A stretch of DNA of 64,000 nt from Azotobacter vinelandii (GTDB lineage: Bacteria; Pseudomonadota; Gammaproteobacteria; Pseudomonadales; Pseudomonadaceae), in the NCBI RefSeq assembly GCF_001571105.1, contig NZ_BCTD01000003.1; one strand, 5' to 3'. The position numbers and the translations under genes were made by a program. Below, one piece after another: positions 45,162-53,803 of this stretch (position 1 is the first letter of the stretch; each line of letters begins with the position of its first letter). A model generated the notes under the pieces. The model ran no database searches. It was not told where the DNA came from and worked only from the letters and a program-made list of their open reading frames with translations.

Positions 45162-46229
45162 TTACCACGGCGGCCGGGGAGGCGCGTCGGGCCCGGCCGG
45201 CCGGGAAGCTCCTGGCGGCGAGGATCGCGGAGATGGCGCGGGGCGATGGGCGAGGCTTTCCTCGATCCGCCCGGCCATGTGGTGGACGCCTGCCAGCACT
45301 CCCGTGTCGGGGTCGCGCAGCAGTTCGCGCCATTCTTCGTCGAAGGCGTCGTTCAGGGTCTTGCGCAGTTGCGCCTCCGTTCGCGGTTGTTCGCGCCCGT
45401 GCGCGAGGCTGTTGAAACCGGCCGCGCCCAGGGAAATCAGCATGCCCGCCGCCCGTCCGGCCGCCGCCGCGAGGGCGCTGGCGACACCGCTGGTGGTGAG
45501 TTCGCTGGTCAGTCGCTCGCTGGTGCGCCTGGCGACCGAGGTCATGCCCGCGCTCGCGGTCCGCACCTCGGCGGCGCCGGCCGAAGCCGTGTGGATTCGC
45601 GCGACCAACGCCACATAGGCCGGCAGCCGGTCGATCGGCTCGGTGTGCAGGAGTTGATGGAGCGAAGCGCTGCGAGCGTCCGGCGGCGCCAGGGCGATCG
45701 CCGGGATCTCCTTGAGCCGGCGGTCGAATTGCTCCTGGGGAACACCGTAGCGCTGCGGAATCTTGCGGAGCAGTTCGCCGAGGAGCCAGATGTGGAATTT
45801 CGTCGTTTTCTCCATGATCCGCTCGGGATCGAGCTCCCTGGCGACCGGTTCCAGGACGCGCTCCCGGTATTGCTCCTGCAGATGGAGGGCCAGGCGCTCC
45901 ACGACCTCGTCCCGTTTCCCCTCCGCGTTCAGCCGGTACCAGGCCAGCCGCATGGTCAGCGCCTGGCGGGTCCAGTAGCTGGAAAACCAGGGGATGAATT
46001 CCGCATCGGTGCGACGGTGGACGAGGTCCATCCACTCCGCCATGAGTTCGCGGGCGTGGTTGGTGGTCTGTCGGGTGGCCTCCCGCGAGGCGGCGAGGAT
46101 GTCGTCGTCGATCCGCCGCCAGGTGCTTTCCGGGATCACCGGCGCCGGCCGCTCGGGGGGACGGCCCGAAGAGGCGCATCCGGCCAGCGCCAGCATCAGG
46201 ACGACGATCAGGAAGCGCGGATTCGGCAT
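45162..46229 (-). CDS. Hypothetical lipoprotein
   Basis: A 355-residue protein with a clear lipobox (VVLMLALAGCAS; Cys18). The mature part is mainly helical and Arg/Glu rich, with no recognised domain. The C-terminal 35 residues are Pro-rich. The ATG at 46229 is chosen because it sits at the signal peptide; the longer frame is not protein-like. It is upstream of the DUF1615 lipoprotein, same strand, so the two could be made together and act in the outer membrane. Function unknown. Confidence 0.75.
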   Translation of the reverse strand: MPNPRFLIVVLMLALAGCASSGRPPERPAPVIPESTWRRIDDDILAASREATRQTTNHARELMAEWMDLVHRRTDAEFIPWFSSYWTRQALTMRLAWYRLNAEGKRDEVVERLALHLQEQYRERVLEPVARELDPERIMEKTTKFHIWLLGELLRKIPQRYGVPQEQFDRRLKEIPAIALAPPDARSASLHQLLHTEPIDRLPAYVALVARIHTASAGAAEVRTASAGMTSVARRTSERLTSELTTSGVASALAAAAGRAAGMLISLGAAGFNSLAHGREQPRTEAQLRKTLNDAFDEEWRELLRDPDTGVLAGVHHMAGRIEESLAHRPAPSPRSSPPGASRPAGPDAPPRPPW

Positions 46230-46467
46230 CGCTGGTCCCCCAGGACGGACGCGCCGTCGGATAGGTTCCAGGCCCGTGCGGGGGCGATCGTCCGCAGGGC
46301 ACGAACGGACCGCTCCTCCCTCGCCGTTTTTCCGATTCCCTGTCCGGCGGCATTCGCCGGCCCGGCCGCGGTAGCCTGAGTTTAAGTGGCGGAAACCGGG
46401 CCGGGCAAATGCGCCGTACGCAGCGGGGCGGGGGCCGCTCCGCCCTGCAAGGCGCCTTCCGGTGGCC

Positions 46468-47823
46468 TCAGCCGGCCTTTTCCAGCAGCGCATCGCGCAG
46501 CAGTTCGGCCAGGTGGCGCGGGCGCTGGTCGCCGTGCGCGCGCATCTGGTGGCGGCAGGAGAAACCGTTGGCCACCACCCGCGCCGCGGGTTTTTCCCTG
46601 AGGGCCGGCATCAGCGCCTGTTCGGCCATCTTCGACGACAGCTCGGCATGTTCGGCCTCGATGCCGAAGGTGCCGGCCATGCCGCAACAGCCGGATTCGA
46701 TCAGGGTGAATTCGTGGTCGGGGATCAGCTTGAGCACCCGGCGCATGGACTTCATGGCGCCCACCGCCTTCTGGTGGCAGTGGCCGTGGACTAGGGTCTC
46801 GCTGCCGGCCAGGGCCTTGAGCGGCAGGTCGAGGCGCTTGGCGGTGGACTCGCGGGCGAGGAACTCCTCGAACAGCAGGGTGTGCCTGGCCACTTGCTCC
46901 ACGGTTTCGCCGAGACCATACGCCTGGGCGTCGTCGCGCAGGCCGAGCACGCAGGAAGCTTCCAGGCCGACCACGGTGCGTCCGGCCTGCACATGGGGCA
47001 GCAGTGCGCGAACCAGGCGGCGGACCTCGTCGCGCGCCTGATCGATCATGCCCTGGGCCAGGTAGGTGCGGCCGCAGCACAGGGCGCGCGCCGGCTCCTC
47101 GTCGTCGCCTTGCGGTTCGGCGATCGACACCCGGTAGCCGCCGGCCTGGAGCACGGCGAGCGCCGCCTCGGCGATGCCCGGTTCGAAGTGGCGGGTGAAG
47201 GTGTCGATCAGCAGCACCACCTCGGGCAGGCCGGCGGCGGGCGCGGTGGCGGCCGGGGTGGTGGCGAAGGGGGCTGGCGCCGGCTCCGGCAGGGAGCGTC
47301 CGGCGGCCAGGCCGAACAGGCGCTCGGACAGCCGTGCCAGCAGCGGACTGGCGTTGCGCAGGCGCACCAGGGGTTTCAGCCAGGGCGCGCGGTGCAGCCA
47401 GCGCGGCGTGTGACCGAACAGCCGGCCGCGCCAGCTCGGGCCGTCGCGGGCGACGCGCTGGGCGAGGTATTCGGCCTTGATCAGCGGCATGTCGACGTTG
47501 GCTTCGCACTCGCGCTTGCAGCCCTTGCAGGCGACGCAGAGGTCCATGGCCTCGGCCAGGGTGGGATCGGCCAGCGCCTGCTCGGCCAGGTCGCTGTTCA
47601 GCGCGGCCTTGAGCAGTTGCACGCGGCCACCGGTGGAGAGGTTCTGGTTGCCGCTGACGCGGAAGCTCGGGCACATCACCTGCTTGCCCTCGGCTTCGCA
47701 CTGGCGGCTGTTGATGCACACCGCCACCGCCTTGGCGAAGTCGCCGCCATGTCTGGGAATGTCGGCATAGGCGTCGCCCATGCCCGAGTCCTTGTAGGCG
47801 GACCAGTCGAGGAAGGTTTTCAT
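46468..47823 (-). CDS. Fe-S oxidoreductase subunit (GlpC/YdiJ C-terminal type)
   Basis: A 451-residue protein resembling the C-terminal half of YdiJ-like FAD/Fe-S dehydrogenases. Cluster motifs are CINSRQC with MCPS (first) and LCVACKGCKREC (second). Two CCG-like segments, ALCCGRTY and ESGCCGMAGTFG, follow with HGHCHQKAVG. The partner FAD-binding half is not encoded beside it. The ATG at 47823 has a GGGAGGAG site. It probably passes electrons from a 2-hydroxyacid dehydrogenase to quinone, but the substrate is not known. Confidence 0.88.
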   Translation of the reverse strand: MKTFLDWSAYKDSGMGDAYADIPRHGGDFAKAVAVCINSRQCEAEGKQVMCPSFRVSGNQNLSTGGRVQLLKAALNSDLAEQALADPTLAEAMDLCVACKGCKRECEANVDMPLIKAEYLAQRVARDGPSWRGRLFGHTPRWLHRAPWLKPLVRLRNASPLLARLSERLFGLAAGRSLPEPAPAPFATTPAATAPAAGLPEVVLLIDTFTRHFEPGIAEAALAVLQAGGYRVSIAEPQGDDEEPARALCCGRTYLAQGMIDQARDEVRRLVRALLPHVQAGRTVVGLEASCVLGLRDDAQAYGLGETVEQVARHTLLFEEFLARESTAKRLDLPLKALAGSETLVHGHCHQKAVGAMKSMRRVLKLIPDHEFTLIESGCCGMAGTFGIEAEHAELSSKMAEQALMPALREKPAARVVANGFSCRHQMRAHGDQRPRHLAELLRDALLEKAG

Positions 47824-47985
47824 CGGGCGTGCTCCTCCCGGCGAACGGCGGGGAACGGGAGGCGAAGGGACGAGCGGAGGCGACTAATGATCATGGCTGG
47901 GGCAGGTACGGGCTGGATTACGGATGGGCCATGCTAAGCAAGTGCCGGTACGGATGCCAGCGCGGGACGGTCGAGCGGGCACGGT

Positions 47986-49689
47986 TCAGCGCCGGGCGGG
48001 CAGGTATTGCGGGTGGCCCAGGCCGCGCGGATCGCTGGCCGCCTCGACCGCGCCGCTGCGCTTGTCCCAGCGCAGCACCTGCTGGTTGCCGTAGGGTTCG
48101 CGCACCTTCAACCGGTGGCCGCGCCGCCGCAGCTCGGCGAGTTCGGCGGCGTCGAAGGCGTCCGGCTCGTGCTCGACGACATCCGGCAGGTATTGGTGGT
48201 GGTAGCGCGGCAGCGCCGGCCAGCGCTCGATCGGCCGGCCGTCGAGGTATTCCAGCACGGCCAGCAGCACCATGCCGGGGATGCGGCTGCCGCCGGGGGT
48301 ACCGAAGGCGGCCAGGTCGTCGGCGCTTTCGATGAAGGTGGGGCTCATGCTCGACAGCGGGCGCTTGCCGGCGGCGACGAGGTTGGCCGGGCTGGCGACG
48401 AGCCGGTAGGCGTTGCTGCCGCGCGGATCGGCGGCGAAGTCGTCCATCTCGTCGTTGAGCAGCACCCCGGTGCCCGGCACGGCGAAGGCGGCGCCGAACG
48501 GCAGGTTGATCGACAGGGTGGCGGCCAGCGCGTTGCCCTCGGTATCCAGCACGGCGAAGTGGGTGGTGTGCTCGCCCTCGCGCCAGGCCGGCGCGGGCGG
48601 CAGACTGGCGCTGGGGGTGGCCCGCCCTGGGTCGATGCCGGCGGCCAGGTCGCGCAGGTAGGCGGGGGCGAGCAGGCGCTCGACGGGGTTGGCGACGAAA
48701 TCCGGGTCGCCGAGCAGGCCACGGTCGCGGAAGGCGCGGCGCGAGACTTCCACCACGTAATGAGCGCGCTGCACGCGGTCGGCCGTCCGCCAGGGCAGGT
48801 GGGCGAGCATGCCGAGACTCTGCGCCAGGGCGATGCCGCCGGCCGAGGGCGGCGGCGCGCCGATCAGTTCGCGGCCCCGCTCCAGGGCGAAGCGCAGCGG
48901 CCGGCGCTCGACCACCCGGTAGCCGGCCAGGTCCTGTGCGCTCCAGATGCCGCCGGCGGCGCGCACCCCGGCGACCAGCCGCTCGGCGGTGGTGCCGGCA
49001 TAGAAGCCGTCATGGCCGCGTTCGGCGAGACGCCCGAGGGTTTCGGCCAGTTCCGGCTGGCGCACCAGATGGCCCTCGGCGGGGACCTCGCCGTCGTCGA
49101 GGAACAGCCGGGCGCTTTCCGGGTCGTCGCGCAGGGCGCTCAGGCGGAACCGGGCGCGCTGCCGGTAGATACGCTCGACGGGAAAGCCGTCGCGAGCCTG
49201 GCGGATCGCCGGCGCCAGGCTGTCGCGCAGCGGCAGGCGGCCGTGGCGGGCGGCCAGCTCGACCAGCGCCGCCGGCAGGCCGGGAATCGCCGCGGCCAGG
49301 GCGCCGTCGCGGGACAGATGCGCCAGCGCGCGGCCGTCGCGCAGGTAGAGTTCGGCGTGGGCGGCGAGGGGCGCGCGTTCGCGGGCGTCGAGGAACAGGT
49401 AGCGGGGCGGGGCGCCGTCCCGCTCCTCGCGCAGCAGGAAGAAGCCGCCGCCGCCGAGGCCGGAGCCGTAGGGCTCGACCACCGCCAGGCTGGCGGCGAC
49501 CGCCACGGCGGCATCGAAGGCGTTGCCGCCGGCCTGGAGGATGTCCCGGCCGGCCGCGCCGGCGAGGGGATGAGGGGTGGCGAGGACGGCCCGTCCGGGC
49601 GTCTGCGCCTGCAGCGCCGTGGCGCAGGCCAGCAATGCCAGGCCGGCGAGGAGCCGGCGCAGGAACACGGGCGTTCCGTCGCCGCCCAC
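47986..49689 (-). CDS. ggt: Gamma-glutamyltransferase
   Basis: A 567-residue Ntn-hydrolase precursor that hydrolyses glutathione in the periplasm. A signal peptide (LAGLALLACATALQAQ) is followed by ATPHPLAGAAGRDIL. The autoprocessing threonine, Thr375, lies in EHTTHFAVLDTEGNALA, and GTPGGSRI forms the oxyanion loop. No ATG is available: translation appears to begin at GTG 49689, or at GTG 49668. It is 3 bp downstream of the ferredoxin gene, suggesting co-transcription. It is the smaller, less glutathione-specific type in sequence style. Confidence 0.92.
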   Translation of the reverse strand: MGGDGTPVFLRRLLAGLALLACATALQAQTPGRAVLATPHPLAGAAGRDILQAGGNAFDAAVAVAASLAVVEPYGSGLGGGGFFLLREERDGAPPRYLFLDARERAPLAAHAELYLRDGRALAHLSRDGALAAAIPGLPAALVELAARHGRLPLRDSLAPAIRQARDGFPVERIYRQRARFRLSALRDDPESARLFLDDGEVPAEGHLVRQPELAETLGRLAERGHDGFYAGTTAERLVAGVRAAGGIWSAQDLAGYRVVERRPLRFALERGRELIGAPPPSAGGIALAQSLGMLAHLPWRTADRVQRAHYVVEVSRRAFRDRGLLGDPDFVANPVERLLAPAYLRDLAAGIDPGRATPSASLPPAPAWREGEHTTHFAVLDTEGNALAATLSINLPFGAAFAVPGTGVLLNDEMDDFAADPRGSNAYRLVASPANLVAAGKRPLSSMSPTFIESADDLAAFGTPGGSRIPGMVLLAVLEYLDGRPIERWPALPRYHHQYLPDVVEHEPDAFDAAELAELRRRGHRLKVREPYGNQQVLRWDKRSGAVEAASDPRGLGHPQYLPARR

Positions 49690-49692
49690 CGG

Positions 49693-49944
49693 TCAGGCTT
49701 TGCCGGTGATGATCAGGTATTTCCGCATCAGTTCCTCGCGACTCTCGACGCGGTTCTCGTCGTGCGGGATGCAGTCCACCGGACAGACCTGTTGGCATTG
49801 GGGTTCGTCGTAGTGGCCGACGCACTCGGTGCACAGGTTGGAGTCGATCACGTAGATCTCTTCCCCCTGGGAGATGGCGCCGTTCGGGCACTCGGGTTCG
49901 CAGACGTCGCAGTTGATGCAATCGTCGGTGATCTTCAGGGACAT
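49693..49944 (-). CDS. fdx: 2[4Fe-4S] ferredoxin (Allochromatium/YfhL type)
   Basis: An 83-residue ferredoxin. Cluster motifs are CINCDVCEPECP and CTECVGHYDEPQCQQVCP, with the longer loop between Cys residues in the second motif that marks the Allochromatium/Pseudomonas type. A C-terminal helical extension (REELMRKYLIITGKA) is also typical. ATG 49944 is preceded by CAGGAG. It lies between coaD and ggt in the Pseudomonas order. Confidence 0.96.
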   Translation of the reverse strand: MSLKITDDCINCDVCEPECPNGAISQGEEIYVIDSNLCTECVGHYDEPQCQQVCPVDCIPHDENRVESREELMRKYLIITGKA

Positions 49945-50124
49945 GTGGGGCTCCTGCCGCGCTCGAGACCGCGGCACTGGGATAACGACGGGGGCGCATT
50001 GTGCCGTATCGGCGTCCGCCGTGCACGCCCGCCGGGCAGCCGCCGGGGCAATTGCGCGAGGCGCCCGTCCGGTCGCGGCCCGCTCGTCGCCTCGTGCGGC
50101 TGCCGGCCGGCCGGACGCCGCCCG

Positions 50125-50604
50125 CTAGGCGCGGAAACGCTCGCGCAGCGCGTCGGCCACCGCCGGGTGCACGAACTGTTCGATGTTGCCGCCCAGCGCG
50201 GCGATTTCCCGGACCAGGGTGGAGGAGATGTAGGAGTACTTCTCCGAGGGGGTGAGGAACAGGCTTTCCACCTCCGGCGCGAGCTGGCGGTTCATGTTGG
50301 CCAACTGGAATTCGTACTCGAAGTCGGATACCGCGCGCAGGCCGCGCAGCAGCGCGTTGGCCTTCTGCTCCCGGGCGAACTGCGCGAGCAGGCTGGAGAA
50401 GCCCAACACCTCGACGTTGGGCAGGTGACGGGTGACTTCCCGGGCCAGCTCGACGCGCTTATCGAGGGAAAACAGGGGGTTCTTCTTCGGGCTGGCGGCC
50501 ACCGCGATGATCACGTGGTCGAACAGCTTGGCGGCGCGCTCGACCAGATCACCATGTCCCTTGGTGATGGGGTCGAAAGTTCCCGGGTAGATTACGCGGT
50601 TCAT
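50125..50604 (-). CDS. coaD: Pantetheine-phosphate adenylyltransferase
   Basis: A 159-residue nucleotidyltransferase that makes dephospho-CoA. The N-terminal GTFDPITKGHGD motif carries the T/HxGH signature, and the C-terminal SYISSTLVRE motif is complete. The ATG at 50604 is preferred; the GTG one codon upstream is an alternative. Length equals the family norm. It precedes the ferredoxin gene on the minus strand. Confidence 0.97.
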   Translation of the reverse strand: MNRVIYPGTFDPITKGHGDLVERAAKLFDHVIIAVAASPKKNPLFSLDKRVELAREVTRHLPNVEVLGFSSLLAQFAREQKANALLRGLRAVSDFEYEFQLANMNRQLAPEVESLFLTPSEKYSYISSTLVREIAALGGNIEQFVHPAVADALRERFRA

Positions 50605-50673
50605 CACAGCGTCCTTGGCGGGTTCATGGAGGCCCGGATGGTAGCTCAGCCGGACCTCATGGCCAAGCCGGAC

Positions 50674-51663
50674 TCAGCCCGCGCGGGCCGCCAGCCAGGC
50701 GGGAATGCGCCGCTCCAGGTAGAGCCCCGGACGGTGCGGCGGGCCTTCGACGAAACCGACGTGACCGCCGCCGGGCTGCAGCTCGAACTCGGTGCCGGCC
50801 GACAGTTCGTGCGCTCGCGGCAGGCTGTGGGGGAACACGAAGGGGTCGTCGGCGGCCTGGACGATCAGCGTCGGCACACGGATTTCGGCGAGGAAATAGC
50901 GACTGGAGGCGCGCCGGTAATAGTCGCCGGCATCGAGAAAGCCGTGCAGCGGCGCGGTGATGCGCCCGTCGAAATCCCAGAAGGTGCGCAGGTCCTGCAG
51001 CGGGCCGAGGCGTTGCAGGGTAGCGAGATGCTCGGCCTGGCCGAGACGGGCGAACCAGCGCTGCTTGTCTTCCACGTAGAGGCGCATGGCACGGATGAAG
51101 TGGGCCTGGTAGAGCCGCGAGAATCCCTGGCCGATGCGGTCGGCGCACTGGTCCAGGCGAAACGGCACCGACACCGCCACGGCCGCCCGCAGGGCGCAGT
51201 CCGCGCCGCTTTCGCCGAGGTGCTTGAGCAGCACGTTGCCGCCCAGGGAATAGCCGACCGCGTGGAGCGGGGCGTGCGGGCGTTGCCTGCGCAGGTGATC
51301 GATGGCCGCGGCGAGGTCGTCGCTGGCGCCGGAGTGGTAGGCGCGCGGCAAGCGGTTGGGCTCGCCGGAGCAGCCGCGCCAGTTCAGCGCCACGCTGGCC
51401 CAGCCGCGCGCCGCCAGGGCTTGCTGCAGGCCGAGCACGTAGAGCGAGCGGGAGGAGCCGGTCAGGCCGTGCAGCACCAGGACCAGCGGCATGCGCGGAT
51501 CGTCCGGGCCGTGCCAGTCGAGATCGAGGAAGTCGCCGTCCGCCAGCCACAGGCGCTCGCGGTGGCGCTCCAGCGGCGGCGGCCGGCGGCACAGCGGTCC
51601 CCACAGGGTTTGCAGGTGCGGACCGGGCAGCCACCAGGCGGGTCGGAAGGGGGCGTCGTTCAT
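50674..51663 (-). CDS. YheT-like alpha/beta hydrolase
   Basis: A 329-residue alpha/beta-fold hydrolase of the YheT/EMB8 family. The nucleophile lies in GYSLGGNVLLKHL, the oxyanion strand VLVLHGLTGSSRSLY, WRGCSGEPN, and a C-terminal AADDPFVFP and GGGHVGFVEG supply Asp and His. PHLQTLWGPL at the N-terminus is a family hallmark. Substrate is unknown. It lies 50 bp downstream of rsmD on the same strand. Confidence 0.93.
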   Translation of the reverse strand: MNDAPFRPAWWLPGPHLQTLWGPLCRRPPPLERHRERLWLADGDFLDLDWHGPDDPRMPLVLVLHGLTGSSRSLYVLGLQQALAARGWASVALNWRGCSGEPNRLPRAYHSGASDDLAAAIDHLRRQRPHAPLHAVGYSLGGNVLLKHLGESGADCALRAAVAVSVPFRLDQCADRIGQGFSRLYQAHFIRAMRLYVEDKQRWFARLGQAEHLATLQRLGPLQDLRTFWDFDGRITAPLHGFLDAGDYYRRASSRYFLAEIRVPTLIVQAADDPFVFPHSLPRAHELSAGTEFELQPGGGHVGFVEGPPHRPGLYLERRIPAWLAARAG

Positions 51664-51712
51664 CGGCGGAACCCGTGGGCTCGTCCATGATCGCGCCAAG
51701 GGACTTGGCGCT

Positions 51713-52318
51713 TCAGCCGGTCCTCTGCCACAGCGCGTAATGCACCTGACCGGCCTGCTTTTCCCGGTGCAGGCGCCAGTTGTCCGGCAGGCCGAGGCCG
51801 GAGGGCGGGGCTTCGCTCTCAGTGTAGATCCAGGCGTCGCGGGCCAGCCAGCCACGCTCCTCGAGCAGCCGGCAGGCGGGCGCGAGCAGGTCCTTGTGGA
51901 AGGGCGGGTCGAGGAACACCAGGTCGAAAGGGCTCGGCGCCTGGTACTCCAGGTAGCGCAGGGCATCGCCCTGCAGCAACTGGCCGTTGCCGCAGCGCAG
52001 GCTGTCGAGGTGGCGGCGCAGGCTGGCGACGGTTGCGCCGTCCAGGTCTAGCGCCAGCGCCTGGGCGGCGCCGCGCGACAGGGCTTCCAGGTAGAGCGCG
52101 CCGCTGCCGGCGAAGGGGTCGAGCACGCGGGCGCCTTCTATATAAGGAGCCAGCCAGTTGAACAGGGTCTCGCGTACCCGGTCGGGCGTCGGACGCAGGC
52201 CCGGCGCCTCGGGGAAGGCGAAGCGGCGCGAGCGCCATTCGCCGCCGATGATGCGCAACTGGCCCTGGCCGCCGTGGGGGCGGACGGCCGGGCGGGAAGG
52301 CCGGGAGGGTTGGCGCAT
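51713..52318 (-). CDS. rsmD: 16S rRNA (guanine966-N2)-methyltransferase RsmD
   Basis: A 201-residue SAM methyltransferase acting on the 30S subunit. The core has RIIGGEWRSRRFAFP, LRPTPDRVRETLFNWL, VLDPFAGSGALYLEALSRGA and the catalytic LDPPF motif (NPPY type). Its start is immediately after the stop of the M16 gene (52319), so it is coupled to that operon. Length is normal. Confidence 0.95.
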   Translation of the reverse strand: MRQPSRPSRPAVRPHGGQGQLRIIGGEWRSRRFAFPEAPGLRPTPDRVRETLFNWLAPYIEGARVLDPFAGSGALYLEALSRGAAQALALDLDGATVASLRRHLDSLRCGNGQLLQGDALRYLEYQAPSPFDLVFLDPPFHKDLLAPACRLLEERGWLARDAWIYTESEAPPSGLGLPDNWRLHREKQAGQVHYALWQRTG

Positions 52319-53803
52319 TCAGTGCTCCGGCATGGCGGCGGGGCGTTCGGCGGGCGTGGTCGGCGGCGGCAGCGGCTTCTGTTCGACGGTCGGTCCGGCG
52401 CTGACCACGACGAAACCGTTCGGGTCGATGTGCCTGGCCATGGCGGCCTTCACCTGCCCCACGCTGAGAGCCTGGACCTGCTGCAGGAAAAGCTCCAGAT
52501 GGTTCAGCGGCAGGTTGTAGAAGCCGATGGCGCCGAGCTGGCCGACGATGTCGGCGTTGCTCGCCGTGGACAGCGGGAAGCTGCCGATCAGCTCGCGCTT
52601 GGCGTCCTTCAGCTCCTTCTCGGTCGGGCCCTCGGCGATGAACTCGCGGACCAGCTTCTGCACCAGTTCCAGGGTGCCCTGGCTGTAGTCGGCGCGGGTC
52701 TGCAGGTTGATCATGAAGGGGCCGCGTACCTGCATGGGGGTGAAGCCGGAGTAGATGCCGTAGGTCAGCCCGCGCTTCTCGCGCACCTCCTCCATCAGTC
52801 GGGCGCCGAAACCGCCGCCGCCGAGGATCTGGTTGCCCAGGTAGAGGGCCGCGTAGTCCGGGTCGTCGCGGGCGATGCCGAGCTGGGCGAGCATCAGGTG
52901 GGTCTGCTGGGAGGGGTACTCGATGTGCTGCAGGCCCGGCCTGGGCGGCATCGGATCGGCCGGCCTGGCCAGCGCCGGTCCCTTCGGCAGCGCGGCGGAG
53001 ATGGACGCGGCCATGGCTTCGGCCTCGCTGCGCGAGAGGTCGCCGACCAGCGCGATGACCGCGTTGGCGGCGGTGTAGGCACTGGCATGGAAGGCCTGTA
53101 ACCGCTCGCGGCTGATCGGGGCGATCGACTCGGTGTCGCCGTCGCTCGGGTGGGCGTAGGGGTGCACGCCGAACAACTGGCGGTTGAGTTCCAGGCTGGC
53201 CAGCTTGCCGGGGCTCTGCTTGCGCATCTCGAAGCCGGCCTGCAACTGGTTCTTGATCCGCGCCAGGGCATCGGCGGGAAAGTCCGGTCGGCCGAGCACT
53301 TCGCCGAACAGGGCGAGCGCCGGCTCGCGCTTGGCCGGATCGCTCAGGCTGCGCAGGCTGGCGATGGCCATGTCGCGGTAGGAGCCGTTGCCGAACTGGG
53401 CGCCGAGGCTCTCGAAGCCCTCGGCGATGGCGGTCGCATCCTTGCCGGGCACCCCTTCGTTGAGCATGGCATTGGTCAGCAAGGCCAGCCCGGGGGTGTC
53501 GCCGTCCTGGCTGCTGCCGGCGGCGAAGGTCAGGCGCAGGTCGAACATAGGCAACTGGCGGGCCTCGACGAAGAGCACACGGGCGCCTTCGGCGGTGCGC
53601 CAGTCCTGGATGTTCAGGGCGCGGTGGACCGGCGGCTCGCCATTCAGCCCGGCCAGCGACTCCAGGCGGGCCGGAGCGGTGGGGGCCTCGCCGGCAGGGG
53701 CGGTCGGGCGCGGCGGCAGGTTGGCCAGCCAGACCATCAGGCCAAGCAGAAGCAACAGGATCAGGCCGATCAGGCCATAGCCCAGCCGGGTACGTTCAGT
53801 CAT
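52319..53803 (-). CDS. M16 peptidase-like protein, non-catalytic subunit
   Basis: A 494-residue M16-family protein without the HxxEH zinc motif, so it is probably the structural partner of the active subunit encoded upstream. An N-terminal membrane anchor (about residues 8-28) is followed by two M16 domains. The GGGGFGARLMEEVREKRGLTYG block, typical of M16 B-type subunits, is present. It overlaps the active subunit gene by 8 bp and touches rsmD. Its substrate is unknown. Confidence 0.92.
   Translation of the reverse strand: MTERTRLGYGLIGLILLLLLGLMVWLANLPPRPTAPAGEAPTAPARLESLAGLNGEPPVHRALNIQDWRTAEGARVLFVEARQLPMFDLRLTFAAGSSQDGDTPGLALLTNAMLNEGVPGKDATAIAEGFESLGAQFGNGSYRDMAIASLRSLSDPAKREPALALFGEVLGRPDFPADALARIKNQLQAGFEMRKQSPGKLASLELNRQLFGVHPYAHPSDGDTESIAPISRERLQAFHASAYTAANAVIALVGDLSRSEAEAMAASISAALPKGPALARPADPMPPRPGLQHIEYPSQQTHLMLAQLGIARDDPDYAALYLGNQILGGGGFGARLMEEVREKRGLTYGIYSGFTPMQVRGPFMINLQTRADYSQGTLELVQKLVREFIAEGPTEKELKDAKRELIGSFPLSTASNADIVGQLGAIGFYNLPLNHLELFLQQVQALSVGQVKAAMARHIDPNGFVVVSAGPTVEQKPLPPPTTPAERPAAMPEH

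Noticed and set aside
48007..51690. A 1227-codon open frame on the plus strand
   Set aside because: It is antisense to ggt, ferredoxin, coaD and the YheT gene, all clear on the minus strand. Its composition is the usual high-GC shadow pattern with no domain.
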